DNA of 64,000 nucleotides, from NCBI RefSeq assembly GCF_000449425.2, contig NZ_AVHW01000048.1, positions 1 through 64,000 of the forward strand, written 5' to 3'. A program made the position numbers and the translations under genes. Under the pieces are notes generated by a model. That model was not told the DNA's origin and searched no databases. It saw nothing but the letters and a program-made list of their open reading frames with translations. Below, one piece after another: positions 27,219 through 36,611 of the stretch. Position 1 is the stretch's first letter. Every line of letters begins with the position of its first letter. The DNA is from Clostridioides difficile CD160 (GTDB taxonomy: Bacteria; Bacillota; Clostridia; Peptostreptococcales; Peptostreptococcaceae).

Positions 27219-28298
27219 ATGAATAAAAAAGTAATGATAGGTATGAGTGGAGGAGTGGATAGCTCTGTAGCTGCATATCTTTTAAAACAACAAGGTTATG
27301 ATGTCATTGGTGTTACTATGAAATTGTGGCAAGATGATGACGATGTTGAAAATGAAGGTGGTTGTTGCTCTTTATCAGCAGTTGAAGATGCTAGAAGAGT
27401 AGCAAATAAAATAGGTATACCATTTTATGTTCTAAATTTTAGAGAAGTATTTAAAGAAAAAGTAATAGATTATTTTATAGATGAATATTTAGAAGGAAAA
27501 ACTCCTAATCCTTGTATAGCTTGTAATAAGCATATAAAATTTAATGATTTTTATAAGAAAGCTAGACAAATAGGTTGTGATTATGTGGCTACAGGTCACT
27601 ATGCAAAGATAGAAAAGGATGAAAGTACAGGAAGATATTTGCTAAAAAAATCTGTTACGGATAAAAAAGACCAAACTTATGCACTTTATAATCTTACACA
27701 AGAACAACTAGAACATACTTTATTGCCAATAGGTGATTATGAAAAAGATAGAGTAAGAGAAATTGCTAAAGAAATGGGAATGGCAGTCCACAATAAGCCT
27801 GATAGTCAGGAAATTTGTTTTGTTAAAGATAATGACTATGCAAATTATGTAAAAAAACATTCTAAAAAGCGTATTGAAGAAGGTTTTTTTGTAGATACTA
27901 AAGGAAATATACTTGGAAAACACAAGGGTATACTATACTATACAATAGGTCAAAGAAAAGGTCTTGGAATTACCTTTGGGAAACCAATGTTTGTAATAGA
28001 TATAAATCCAATAAATAATACTATAATTCTTGGAGATAATGAAGAATTGTTTAAAAAAGAACTTATTGCAAAAGATGTTAACTTTATATCAATAAATAAA
28101 TTAGAAGAACCACTAAGAGTTCAAGCAAAAATAAGATATTCAGCAAAACCATCACCAGCGACTATTCACAAAATAGGAGAAGATACTATTAAAATAGTTT
28201 TTGATGAAGCTCAAAGGGCTATTACTAAAGGTCAATCTGTAGTAATGTATGATGGAGACCTTGTAGTAGGTGGAGGAATAATCGAGAAAAGTTTATAA
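27219..28298 (+). CDS. mnmA: tRNA-specific 2-thiouridylase MnmA
   Basis: A 359-residue enzyme that thiolates U34 of tRNAs for Lys, Glu and Gln using ATP and sulfur relayed from cysteine desulfurase. The PP-loop motif GMSGGVDSS is at 8-16; the catalytic cysteines are C99 in NPCIAC and C200 in [10 protein letters not shown]. The ATG at 27219 sits 10 bases after GAGGTG; an in-frame TTG at 27213 is closer and cannot be excluded. The proximity to iscS is functional, since IscS-type enzymes supply the sulfur, although a surface-protein gene now separates them. Confidence 0.95.
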   Translation: MNKKVMIGMSGGVDSSVAAYLLKQQGYDVIGVTMKLWQDDDDVENEGGCCSLSAVEDARRVANKIGIPFYVLNFREVFKEKVIDYFIDEYLEGKTPNPCIACNKHIKFNDFYKKARQIGCDYVATGHYAKIEKDESTGRYLLKKSVTDKKDQTYALYNLTQEQLEHTLLPIGDYEKDRVREIAKEMGMAVHNKPDSQEICFVKDNDYANYVKKHSKKRIEEGFFVDTKGNILGKHKGILYYTIGQRKGLGITFGKPMFVIDINPINNTIILGDNEELFKKELIAKDVNFISINKLEEPLRVQAKIRYSAKPSPATIHKIGEDTIKIVFDEAQRAITKGQSVVMYDGDLVVGGGIIEKSL

Positions 28299-28390
28299 AA
28301 ACATCTAAAAAATTAAAAAAATAAACAATAAAGTATATTAAAGTGGAATAAAGTTTATAAAATAAATTTATTGTATATGGAAATATAGTA

Positions 28391-28708
28391 TTGATTAATT
28401 TTGTAAAATTTAGTAATATAATTAGTATATTAATTAAAAAGCAAATACAGTGATAAGGAATAGTAAAATATTTGATGTCTTACAGAGAGAGGGAAAATGC
28501 TGGAAGCCCTTAGAATACAATATTTGAAGCAGCCTTTTAGTAGCAATCTTGAACAATTTATATTATGTAAAGAATATATAAGTAGAGATTGACGGTAGTT
28601 ACGTTATAGCTAAGGTTTTCCGAAGATATCATAGTTTTTATGATAATTAGGGTGGTACCGCGATTGTCCTCGCCCCTATAAATTTATTTATAGGGACGAG
28701 GTTTTTTA
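28391..28708 (+). promoter_or_regulatory. Alanine T-box riboswitch upstream of alaS
   Basis: The T-box sequence AGGGTGGTACCGCG is at 28649-28662 and is followed by a terminator stem (28668-28682 with 28687-28700) and a T run to 28707. Stem I shows the conserved AGAGAGGG and GCTGGAAG elements (28485-28507). The 3' side of the specifier loop reads GAAGCAGCC, placing an alanine codon GCA at 28529-28531. The residue after TGG in the antiterminator bulge is T, which pairs with the A discriminator base of bacterial tRNA-Ala. A promoter (TTGATT 28391-28396, 17 bases, TAATAT 28414-28419) starts it. Uncharged tRNA-Ala should allow read-through into alaS. Confidence 0.92.
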
Positions 28709-28747
28709 TTTAAACGAAAAAATAAAATTTATTAGGAGGAACATAAT

Positions 28748-31387
28748 ATGGAAAAGATGGGATTAAACGAAATAAGAAGTAAGTTTTTAGATTTTTTTGA
28801 GTCAAAAGGTCATTATGTAGCAAATAGTTATTCTTTAGTACCAAACAATGACAAGAGTTTATTACTTATAAATTCAGGTATGGCACCTTTGAAAAACTAT
28901 TTTTCAGGTGTAGAAGTACCTCCAAATGTAAGAATGTGTACATCTCAGAAATGTATAAGAACAGGAGATATAGAAAATGTAGGTATAACTGCAAGACACG
29001 CTACATTCTTTGAAATGATGGGTAACTTTTCATTTGGAGATTACTTTAAAAGAGAATCAATTAAATGGGGATGGGAATTTGTTACAGAATGGTTAAATAT
29101 ACCAGAAGATAAGATTTGGGTAACTGTATATGAAGAAGATGATGATTCTTATGATATATGGGCAAAAGAAATGAATTTCCCAGAAGAAAGAATGGTTAGA
29201 CTTGGGAAAGATGATAATTTCTGGGAAATAGGTACAGGTCCTTGTGGTCCTTGTTCAGAAATTTATTTCGATAGAGGAGAAGAGTATGGATGTGATAATC
29301 CAGATTGTAAACCAGGCTGTGATTGTGATAGATATTTGGAATTTTGGAACCATGTATTTACTCAATTTGATAGAGATGAAGAAGGAAACTATAGCTTATT
29401 AGAAAGTAAAAATATAGATACAGGTATGGGTCTTGAAAGAATGGGATGTATCATGCAAGGAGTTGATACTATCTTTGAAGTAGATACAATTAAGTCTATA
29501 TTAGAAGCAGTTGAGAAATTAACAGGAGTAAAATATGGAGAGAATCCAAAAAATGATATATCACTAAGAATAATAACTGACCATATAAGGGCTGTAACGT
29601 TCTTAGTTAGCGATGGAGTACTTCCATCAAATGAAGGAAGAGGATATGTTCTTAGAAGACTTCTTAGACGTGCTGCTCGTCATGGTAAATTATTAGGTGT
29701 AAAAGAATTATTTTTACAGAAACTAATAGATGAAGTTATAAAAGTAAATGATAAAGCATATCCAGTTTTAGTTGAAAAAGAAAGCTATATTAAAAAAGTA
29801 GTTGGTATAGAAGAAGAAAAATTCAATGAAACTATAGACCAAGGAACAGAAATATTAAATTCTTATATAGAAGTATTAAAAAGTGAAGGAAAAACTGTTT
29901 TAAGTGGTCAAGAAGCCTTTAAATTATATGATACTTATGGTTTCCCAATAGACTTGACTAAAGAAATCTTAGAAGAAGAACATTTATCTGTAGATGAAGA
30001 AGCTTTTAATGAAGAAATGGAAAAACAAAAAGAAAGAGCTAGAAATGCGAGAGGAAATATGGATGGAGAAAGTTGGAAGGAAGACCCTCTATCAAAATTA
30101 GAATCTACAGTTGATAGTATGTTTAATGGATATACTGAAATATATGGAGAAGGAATTATTGAAGCTATAGTTAAAGACGATGAGTTAGTTCAAAGTGCAA
30201 AAGAAGGCGATAAGGTATCTATAGTACTAGACAATACTACTTTCTATCCTGAAGGTGGAGGACAAGTTGGAGATTGTGGATTAATAACTAATGAAAACCT
30301 AGTTGTAGAAGTACTAAATACTAAAAAAGGAGCTAATAATAGTATAAAACATATAGGTGTAATAAAATCAGGAAAAATAAGCAATGGAGATAAAGTGAAG
30401 ACACTGGTAGATGGAGAAATTAGAATGGCAGCTGCAAGAAATCACAGTGCTACGCATTTACTTCATAAGGCATTAAAAGAAGTATTAGGAGACCATGTTA
30501 ATCAAGCTGGTTCTTTAGTTACTCCAGAAAGACTTAGATTTGATATTACTCACTTTGAAGCTATATCAAATGAAGAATTAAAAGTAATAGAAGAAAAAGT
30601 AAATAATGTTATTTTAGCGTCTTTAGACATAAAATGTGATATTATGAATATAAAGGAAGCTAAAGAAAAAGGAGCTACAGCACTATTTGGTGAAAAATAT
30701 GGTGATGAGGTAAGAGTAGTTTCTATGGGAGATTATTCTACAGAACTTTGTGGAGGAACTCATTTGACAAATACTTCTCAAGTAGGAATGTTCAAGATAT
30801 TATCTGAAGGTGGAGTAGCAGCAGGTGTAAGAAGAATAGAAGCAATAACAGGAAAAGCTGTTTATGAATATCTAAAAGAAAGAGACGGTATTATCTCTGA
30901 AGTTTGTGTAAGCTTAAAATCTAAGGAAGATAATTTAATTCAAAGAATAAGCTCTTTATTAGAAGAGAATAAAAATTTATCTAAAGAATTACATGATATG
31001 AAAGCTAAGATGAGTTTACAATCAGCTGATTCTATTTTTGATTCTAAAGTTGAAGTAAATGGAGTTAATTTAATAACTAATAAATTTGAAGGTATGGACA
31101 TGGATACACTAAGAGAAACAGCAGATAATCTAAGAGATAAGCTTGGTTCTGGTGTAGTGGTACTAGCAAATGTAGTAGATGATAAAGTTAACTTTGTAGT
31201 TACTGCCACTAAAGATGTATTAGACAAGGGAATACATTCAGGTAATATTGTTAGAGAAGTTGCAAAAATAGCTGGAGGAAAAGGTGGTGGAAGACCTAAT
31301 ATGGCACAAGCAGGAGCTAGTGATGTATCTAAGGTTGACCAAGCTTTAAGCTATGCAAGTGAGGTTATTAAGACACAAGTTAAATAA
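28748..31387 (+). CDS. alaS: Alanine--tRNA ligase
   Basis: An 879-residue class II aminoacyl-tRNA synthetase. The N-terminal catalytic core has motif 1 region RSKFLDFFESKGH, motif 2 with RTGDIENVG and TARHATFFEMMGNFSFG, and motif 3 GMGLERM. The editing domain carries HSATHLLH and the zinc-binding CGGTH. The C-terminal DHHA1-like domain ends with GGKGGGRPNMAQAG. AGGAGG precedes the ATG. Expression is controlled by the alanine T-box directly upstream. The following gene ireB starts 24 bases later. Confidence 0.98.
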   Translation: MEKMGLNEIRSKFLDFFESKGHYVANSYSLVPNNDKSLLLINSGMAPLKNYFSGVEVPPNVRMCTSQKCIRTGDIENVGITARHATFFEMMGNFSFGDYFKRESIKWGWEFVTEWLNIPEDKIWVTVYEEDDDSYDIWAKEMNFPEERMVRLGKDDNFWEIGTGPCGPCSEIYFDRGEEYGCDNPDCKPGCDCDRYLEFWNHVFTQFDRDEEGNYSLLESKNIDTGMGLERMGCIMQGVDTIFEVDTIKSILEAVEKLTGVKYGENPKNDISLRIITDHIRAVTFLVSDGVLPSNEGRGYVLRRLLRRAARHGKLLGVKELFLQKLIDEVIKVNDKAYPVLVEKESYIKKVVGIEEEKFNETIDQGTEILNSYIEVLKSEGKTVLSGQEAFKLYDTYGFPIDLTKEILEEEHLSVDEEAFNEEMEKQKERARNARGNMDGESWKEDPLSKLESTVDSMFNGYTEIYGEGIIEAIVKDDELVQSAKEGDKVSIVLDNTTFYPEGGGQVGDCGLITNENLVVEVLNTKKGANNSIKHIGVIKSGKISNGDKVKTLVDGEIRMAAARNHSATHLLHKALKEVLGDHVNQAGSLVTPERLRFDITHFEAISNEELKVIEEKVNNVILASLDIKCDIMNIKEAKEKGATALFGEKYGDEVRVVSMGDYSTELCGGTHLTNTSQVGMFKILSEGGVAAGVRRIEAITGKAVYEYLKERDGIISEVCVSLKSKEDNLIQRISSLLEENKNLSKELHDMKAKMSLQSADSIFDSKVEVNGVNLITNKFEGMDMDTLRETADNLRDKLGSGVVVLANVVDDKVNFVVTATKDVLDKGIHSGNIVREVAKIAGGKGGGRPNMAQAGASDVSKVDQALSYASEVIKTQVK

Positions 31388-31411
31388 CATTCACTTAAGG
31401 AGGTTTTTAAT

Positions 31412-31669
31412 TTGGAAAAAGATTTAGACTACACTATGAAATTTGAAGGGATACCAGAGGATAGAATGAGTGTAGGAGACACTATTGATTTTGTATATAA
31501 AGCACTAGTTGAAAAAGGATATAACCCTATAAATCAAATTATAGGGTATCTCCTTTCTGGTGATTCTAGCTATATAACTAGTCATAAAAATGCAAGAGCT
31601 ATAATTAAAAAATTTGAAAGAGATGAGATACTTGAAGAAGTAATCACGCACTATCTGAATAGAAAGTAG
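31412..31669 (+). CDS. ireB: IreB family regulatory phosphoprotein (UPF0297)
   Basis: An 85-residue protein of the IreB/YrzL family. In Enterococcus faecalis IreB is phosphorylated by the Ser/Thr kinase IreK and affects cephalosporin resistance. The family pattern MKFEGIPEDRMSVGDTIDFVYKAL and GYLLSGDSSYITSHKNAR is clear. A threonine pair at the N-terminal region is expected for the kinase; here the TMKF and DTIDF threonines are candidates. It starts with TTG after a perfect AGGAGG. Its place directly after alaS is conserved in Firmicutes; normally ruvX follows, but here an unknown membrane-protein gene comes first. Confidence 0.9.
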   Translation: MEKDLDYTMKFEGIPEDRMSVGDTIDFVYKALVEKGYNPINQIIGYLLSGDSSYITSHKNARAIIKKFERDEILEEVITHYLNRK

Positions 31670-31678
31670 GTCAAATAA

Positions 31679-33850
31679 ATGAGAAAAAAGATTATGTCAT
31701 TGTTTGCGGTAGTCATTATGATTTTTGTATCAACTGTCAGCTATAGTTTTGCTGAAGAAAAAGGCAAGGTTATATTTATTGATATGAATAGGACTAATCT
31801 TGGAAGTATGATGAATATTCCAATCTTAAAAAATGAGTTAGAAAAGAGAGGTTATATAGCTCTCATGAATATAAGAGGGGATCAAGGTACTGACGATAGA
31901 AGGTCTTATGCAAGTATGGGTGCAGGAACAAGAGCTAGTGTAACTACTGAAGACTATATCAATTTTCAAAAAGTAGACCAAGATACTTCTAAAGGTTTTG
32001 AAGTTGCAACAGGTCAAAAGGCTAAAGAAATAAATGATTTAAGTATTAATAAATCTATAAACGAAAATCTTGAGTATGGAGAGTATGGAGCAAACTTAGG
32101 TTCATTAGGGAAAACTTTATCTGAAAATGGTTTAAAGACATCTGTGATTGGAAATTCTGACATTATTGAAAATAATCAAGTAATTAAAAATAGAAATCTA
32201 TGTTTAGTTGCTATGGACCAATATGGAAGAATTGATTCAGGTAATATTGATGATATTAACAAGAAAGATTCTAAAATGCCATTTGGAATGTCTACAGACT
32301 ATAATAAGTTACTAGATGAGACTAAAAAATCTTATAATAATAGCGATGCTATATTTGTGGAACTTGGAGATACATATAGATTAGATATGTATAGATTGAA
32401 CCTAAATGATAATACTTATGCTACAATGAAGAAAAACATTGTAAAAAATATAAATAAATATCTTGAACAAGTATTTTCTATGGTTGGAGAAAATGACACT
32501 GTTTATATATCAAGTGCATTCCCAAGCGATTTAGATTATAAAAATAAAAGAAGACTTTCTCCAATAATAAAATTTAGTGGAGAAGGGAAAGGTCTATTGG
32601 AATCGGCCACAACAAGAAAGGCTGGGATTGTTGCAAATCTAGATGTTGGAGTAGATATATTAAATGAATTTGGTCTTAAAAATAAAGAGATGGTAGGCAG
32701 AAGTTACACTTTGGTAAACAAAGAAGACAATGCCAGTTATCTGAAATCACTTTATGAAAGGATAGTATCTATATCTTCAATAAGGTCAAGTATTATAAAT
32801 GGATTTGTAGGAGTGATATCTGCCTCTTGGGTAATTGCAATGTTTGCAGTTTTCTTTAGAAATCACATGCCACATAAAGAGCGTGTATTCAAAGTACTTA
32901 AAGAGTTTATAAAATTGGGTATAATAATGCCACTATCATTTATGTTAGCTCCTTTGATGAATTTTAAAACTCCACTTTCAATATCTCTAGGGATATTTGC
33001 TACTACATTAATATTATACTTACTGGGTAGAAAATTATTTAAAGACAATGATATAAAACACATGGGATTTTTTGCGACACTTACTATTTTGGTCATAGTT
33101 ATAGATTCTGTATTTGGAACATATTTAATGCAAAATAACATAATGAGTTATGATGCTGTTATTGGAGCTAGATACTATGGAGTAGGAAATGAATATGAAG
33201 GTGTAACTATAGCAAGTGCAGTATTTGGTTTAGCAGTACTATTACATTATAAGAAGGTCTCTAAAGCACTTGTTGTAATTTTTTCATTAATAATACTTAT
33301 AACTAGTGCATATCCTTCAATGGGGGCAAATGTTGGTGGAGCTATATCGGAATGTGTAGCATATTTGTTGTTTATAATGCTTATATATGATATTAAATTA
33401 GACTTTAAGAAAGTTCTATTACTGGCTATTTCAGCTGTGGTTGTCGTTTGTGCATTTGCAGCTTTAGATATAGTTTCAGGTAGTGAATCTCATTTAGGTA
33501 TGTTTGTACAGCGAATTTTCCTAAATGGGCCAGGAGAGATATTACAGACATTTGGAAGAAAAATTCAAATGAATATGCAATTAGCACAGACAAGTGTATG
33601 GGTAAATATTTTACTTGTAGGAATTGGAGTAATTGCAGTACTTATATTCAAGCCATCTAGACACTTTAGGAAGATAATGAACAACTTCCCAATCTTATTT
33701 AAAGGTTTTATTGCATCTATGGTTGGTTGTATAATTACTCTTTTAGTTAACGATTCTGGTATAGTTGCGGCATCTACAGCATCTATATATATACTTATAC
33801 CACTTATAATAATAAGTATAAATATGATAATATTTGAAAAAAATAACTAA
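31679..33850 (+). CDS. Large membrane protein with extracytoplasmic phosphatase-like domain, function unknown
   Basis: A 723-residue protein I cannot name. A signal-like helix (1-25) is followed by about 345 extracytoplasmic residues with alternating strands resembling the alkaline phosphatase/sulfatase core (VIFIDMNRTN near the start, AIFVELGDT, DTVYISSAFPSD), but the usual metal ligands cannot be assigned. From about residue 373 to the end there are about ten membrane helices, with the motif RYYGVGNEYEGV between helices and a second conserved-looking loop SAYPSMGANVGGA. It starts 9 bases after ireB with a weak ribosome-binding site, so it is probably translated from the alaS-ireB transcript. 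A large branched terminator follows. A role in envelope polymer handling is a guess. Confidence 0.7.
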   Translation: MRKKIMSLFAVVIMIFVSTVSYSFAEEKGKVIFIDMNRTNLGSMMNIPILKNELEKRGYIALMNIRGDQGTDDRRSYASMGAGTRASVTTEDYINFQKVDQDTSKGFEVATGQKAKEINDLSINKSINENLEYGEYGANLGSLGKTLSENGLKTSVIGNSDIIENNQVIKNRNLCLVAMDQYGRIDSGNIDDINKKDSKMPFGMSTDYNKLLDETKKSYNNSDAIFVELGDTYRLDMYRLNLNDNTYATMKKNIVKNINKYLEQVFSMVGENDTVYISSAFPSDLDYKNKRRLSPIIKFSGEGKGLLESATTRKAGIVANLDVGVDILNEFGLKNKEMVGRSYTLVNKEDNASYLKSLYERIVSISSIRSSIINGFVGVISASWVIAMFAVFFRNHMPHKERVFKVLKEFIKLGIIMPLSFMLAPLMNFKTPLSISLGIFATTLILYLLGRKLFKDNDIKHMGFFATLTILVIVIDSVFGTYLMQNNIMSYDAVIGARYYGVGNEYEGVTIASAVFGLAVLLHYKKVSKALVVIFSLIILITSAYPSMGANVGGAISECVAYLLFIMLIYDIKLDFKKVLLLAISAVVVVCAFAALDIVSGSESHLGMFVQRIFLNGPGEILQTFGRKIQMNMQLAQTSVWVNILLVGIGVIAVLIFKPSRHFRKIMNNFPILFKGFIASMVGCIITLLVNDSGIVAASTASIYILIPLIIISINMIIFEKNN

Positions 33851-33883
33851 AGAATTTTTTACTGTTTATATACTATTTAAATA

Positions 33884-33950
33884 AAAAATGCAATATGATT
33901 ACTAATGTAAACTGAACAGTTTACATCGAAAAATCATATTGCAATTTTTA
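33884..33950. terminator. Branched hairpin terminator
   Basis: The outer stem pairs 33887-33900 (TGCAATATGATT core) with 33932-33947 and ends in TTTTT. Inside it, TGTAAACTG and CAGTTTACA (33906-33925) form a perfect 9-bp inner hairpin, so the RNA should be a long stem with a near-coaxial tip. It ends the alaS-ireB-membrane protein unit and is AT-symmetric. Confidence 0.7.
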
Positions 33951-34003
33951 TGATTGATAATATGTATTTAACTTGTAGAATATAAATAAACAGAGGAGGC
34001 AAT

Positions 34004-34429
34004 ATGTTAGACGGAAGAATAATGGGGCTTGATGTTGGTGATAAAACTATTGGAGTTGCTGTGAGTGATTTAATGGGATTAACTGCACAAGGTGTAAAAA
34101 CAATAAGAAGAGTTGGTAAGAAAAAAGATATTGAAGAAATAAAAGCAATAATAAAAGAAAAGCAAGTAAATAAAATTGTATCAGGATTGCCAAAAAATAT
34201 GAATGGAACTCTAGGTCCACAAGGAGAAAAAGTAATCAAGTTTTGTGAGTTAGTAAAAGAAGAAACTGGTCTTGATGTAGATTTTTGGGATGAGAGACTT
34301 TCTACAGTAGCAGCAGAAAGATCTCTATTAGAGGCAGATGTAAGTAGACAAAAAAGAAAAAAGGTTATAGATATGTTAGCTGCAGTAATAATTTTGCAAG
34401 GATATTTAGATTTTAAAATAAATTCATAA
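34004..34429 (+). CDS. ruvX: Holliday junction resolvase-like protein RuvX/YqgF
   Basis: A 141-residue RNase H-fold nuclease family member. In several bacteria YqgF processes pre-16S rRNA, and it was originally proposed as an alternative Holliday junction resolvase. [16 protein letters not shown] at the N-terminus supplies the first catalytic aspartate, SGLPKNMNG the central motif and FWDERLST the glutamate. GGAGG precedes the ATG. It is normally linked to alaS-ireB; here it is separated from them by the membrane-protein gene and its terminator, so it must have its own promoter. Confidence 0.93.
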   Translation: MLDGRIMGLDVGDKTIGVAVSDLMGLTAQGVKTIRRVGKKKDIEEIKAIIKEKQVNKIVSGLPKNMNGTLGPQGEKVIKFCELVKEETGLDVDFWDERLSTVAAERSLLEADVSRQKRKKVIDMLAAVIILQGYLDFKINS

Positions 34430-34506
34430 AAGAGCTATAAAATTGAATACTTATGATATATAATATAAATAATAAAAATAAAAATAAATTTGAGGTGAAT
34501 GACATT

Positions 34507-34794
34507 ATGGAAGAAAATATAATAAATTTAATAGACGAAAATGGCGTTGAAAGCCAATTTGAAATAATATTAACATTAGAAGCAGAAGGAAAAGAATATG
34601 CAATATTAATGCCTTTAGATGATGAAGAGGCTGAAGAAGCTTTAATCTTCAGAATTGATGAAGACGAAGAAGGTGAAATATTAATACCTTTAGAAAGTGA
34701 TGAAGAGTACGAAACTGTTGTAGCTGTATATACTGCTATAATGGAAGAAGAAGGTTTAAATTACGATGAAGATGACTCAAATGGACTTAACTAG
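34507..34794 (+). CDS. DUF1292 (YrzB family) protein
   Basis: A 95-residue very acidic protein of the DUF1292 family, of unknown function, that conserved gene order places after alaS, ireB and ruvX in Firmicutes. The pattern is NLIDENGVESQFEIILTLE then YAILMPLDDE and LIFRIDEDEEGE. The ATG at 34507 follows GAGGTGA; upstream in-frame starts from 34453 have no ribosome-binding site and would encode a low-complexity Asn/Lys stretch. A terminator-like hairpin lies downstream. Confidence 0.85.
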   Translation: MEENIINLIDENGVESQFEIILTLEAEGKEYAILMPLDDEEAEEALIFRIDEDEEGEILIPLESDEEYETVVAVYTAIMEEEGLNYDEDDSNGLN

Positions 34795-34822
34795 ATAAAG
34801 AATTAAGTTTGATATAAAAATT

Positions 34823-34897
34823 CAGATATTTATTATATTTGCTATAATTAAGATTTATTAATTATAAAAAGCATTTGTAGTATGTATCTGTTTTTTT
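34823..34897 (+). terminator. Probable terminator after the DUF1292 gene
   Basis: CAGATA (34823-34828) pairs with TATCTG (34885-34890) directly before seven T residues. Inside, TATAATTAA and TTAATTATA (34843-34866) form a perfect 9-bp hairpin. The remaining gap to fur is AT-rich without a gene. Confidence 0.5.
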
Positions 34898-35002
34898 ATT
34901 TTTTATTAAAAATATTAAAAAAATTATAGATTTTGGTGAATAATATATCTTTTATGGGTATATATTTATATTGTGAGAATAAATTAAATTTTTTCAAATG
35001 TC

Positions 35003-35055
35003 TTGACAAAAAATGAATTATCAATTACAATATTATTTAATAAAGATTATCAATT
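35003..35055 (+). promoter_or_regulatory. fur promoter with repeated Fur-like half-sites
   Basis: TTGACA (35003-35008) and TACAAT (35026-35031) are 17 bases apart. ATTATCAATT occurs at 35017-35026, inside the spacer, and again at 35046-35055, just after the likely start site. ATTATCA is one half of the Fur core TGATAATNATTATCA, so the gene may be autoregulated; the complete inverted repeat is not present. Confidence 0.6.
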
Positions 35056-35076
35056 GAAAATAGTAAGGGTGATGTT

Positions 35077-35535
35077 ATGGCAAACACAATGGATTTATTA
35101 AAAGACAAGTTAAAAGAAACTGGTTTTAAGATTACGCCACAAAGAAGAGCAATAGTTGAAATATTGCTTAAACATGACCATTCACATCTAAGTAGTGAAG
35201 AAATCTATGATTTAGTTAGGGTTGACTGTCCTGAGATAGGTTTAGCTACTGTATATAGAACAATGCAGTTGTTAGATGAAATAGGATTAATATCAAAACT
35301 AAACTTAGACGATGGATGTATAAGATATGAGATTAGTCTACATAAAGAAGACTGTCATAATCATCATCATCTTATTTGTAAAAATTGTGGAAAGATAATG
35401 GAAGCTAAAGAAGACCTTTTAGACAATATAGAAAAAGAGATACAATCATTGTACAAATTTAAAATACTTGATCATGATGTTAAATTTTATGGACTATGTG
35501 ATGAGTGTAATGGAATAAGCGACTCAGAAGAATAA
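35077..35535 (+). CDS. fur: Ferric uptake regulator family protein Fur
   Basis: A 152-residue metal-dependent repressor. The winged helix includes FKITPQRRAIVEILL and SSEEIYDLVRVDCPEIGLATVYRTMQLLDEIGL; the metal-binding part contains the HxHxx cluster DCHNHHHLIC, the CKNCG pair and the C-terminal CDEC pair, which together build regulatory and structural zinc sites. PerR or Zur cannot be formally excluded from sequence, but repeated ATTATCA half-sites in its own promoter and the gene's overall pattern favour Fur. A strong bidirectional terminator follows. Confidence 0.88.
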   Translation: MANTMDLLKDKLKETGFKITPQRRAIVEILLKHDHSHLSSEEIYDLVRVDCPEIGLATVYRTMQLLDEIGLISKLNLDDGCIRYEISLHKEDCHNHHHLICKNCGKIMEAKEDLLDNIEKEIQSLYKFKILDHDVKFYGLCDECNGISDSEE

Positions 35536-35555
35536 CCTTCTATTGCTTAATGTCA

Positions 35556-35607
35556 ATGGAAGAATAGTATAGAACTTTTATATTCTATGCTATTCTTCCA
35601 TTTTTTA
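35556..35607. terminator. Bidirectional terminator between fur and the ydjM-like gene
   Basis: A 19-bp stem with one G-T pair, 35556-35574 with 35583-35601, has an 8-base loop and runs into TTTTTT on the plus strand. It serves the convergent genes on both sides. Confidence 0.85.
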
Positions 35608-35651
35608 TTATAAATCAGTTATAAGATATAAATATATAATTTTCAAAGTGT

Positions 35652-36389
35652 TTATAGTTTTAATATCGAAAATATAATTAATCCTATAAGTATGAAAATG
35701 AATGATTTTTCTATAAAATTACTAAAGGGACCTCCAACTGTTAAAAAACCTAAAGAAATTTTTTTCTCGCTTAACGGATAAAAAATTGGTATTCCTTGTT
35801 TTGTAAATAAATCTCCTAAAAACATATGACTTGCATAACCAAGTGTCCCATAAAAAGATAAATTATTAATACTAGTGATTAATTCTATCTGTTTTAGTAA
35901 AAAATATATTATTATAGTTGCAAATATGCTATGAGAAAAACTTCTGTGCTTCAACCAGGGGAAAATTGACAACATTAGACAAAAAATTGTAAAATATATT
36001 TCAACTTCTATGATGTATAAGCATATAGCTAATAGTATAAATATTAATGATAGAAAAACTTTTCTAAGAAACGTGTGGGTTAGTTTTGCTTCAATAATTA
36101 TAATTGCAATAAATGTAATTATTGCACTTAAATAAAAATTATCATTTATATTTATTGAAATAAAGAAAATAATAATATTAACAGCATATATAAAAATTCT
36201 ATATATGTATTTGGATATATTGTTTTTTAGAATAAAATTTGAGACCATAGAATTAGATTTATCCAAATCGGGCAGTACAGCGAAAGTAGCTGAAACTAAA
36301 ATGTCAACTAAAGATATAGGAATTTTAAATATCAAAGACGTTTGGATAGCTGTTAAGATTCCTATTGCACAATGAGTTTTACCACGCAT
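35652..36389 (-). CDS. YdjM/DUF457-like membrane-bound putative metal-dependent hydrolase
   Basis: A 245-residue membrane protein. The family pattern is present: N-terminal RGKTHCAIG, the acidic LPDLDKSNS near residue 42, HRSFSHSI in the middle and SHMFLGDLFTKQGIPIFYPL towards the end, giving His and Asp residues that could bind a metal. About six membrane helices lie between. Members are often SOS- or damage-regulated in other bacteria, but no LexA site was identified here. AGGAGG precedes the ATG. It is convergent with fur and divergent from the RNase J gene. Confidence 0.78.
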   Translation of the reverse strand: MRGKTHCAIGILTAIQTSLIFKIPISLVDILVSATFAVLPDLDKSNSMVSNFILKNNISKYIYRIFIYAVNIIIFFISININDNFYLSAIITFIAIIIIEAKLTHTFLRKVFLSLIFILLAICLYIIEVEIYFTIFCLMLSIFPWLKHRSFSHSIFATIIIYFLLKQIELITSINNLSFYGTLGYASHMFLGDLFTKQGIPIFYPLSEKKISLGFLTVGGPFSNFIEKSFIFILIGLIIFSILKL

Positions 36390-36515
36390 AAATCCTCCTA
36401 AAATATCCGATATTAAATTATATAATATTTAGAGGATATCAAAATAAAATAGGTTTGTCAAAATAATACGTTAAATGTATTTTAAATATAGCTTAAAATA
36501 TGATACGAATTATGG

Positions 36516-36521
36516 TACAAT
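36516..36521 (+). promoter_or_regulatory. Extended -10 upstream of rnj
   Basis: TGGTACAAT (36513-36521) is an extended -10 element. No good -35 was found. Transcription would start near 36528, 84 bases before the chosen RNase J start. Confidence 0.4.
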
Positions 36522-36611
36522 AAGAATAACTGGTAGCGAGTGCGTGATTTGATATTATTTAGGATTGTAGAACGTGTTAAAAAATTAAATAGACAGAAGG
36601 AGATGATGCAA

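Noticed and set aside
36540-36611. A longer N-terminus for RNase J starting at 36540
   Set aside because: The extra 24 residues lack family similarity and a ribosome-binding site; GAAGGAG before the TTG at 36612 and the resulting standard length favour the shorter form.
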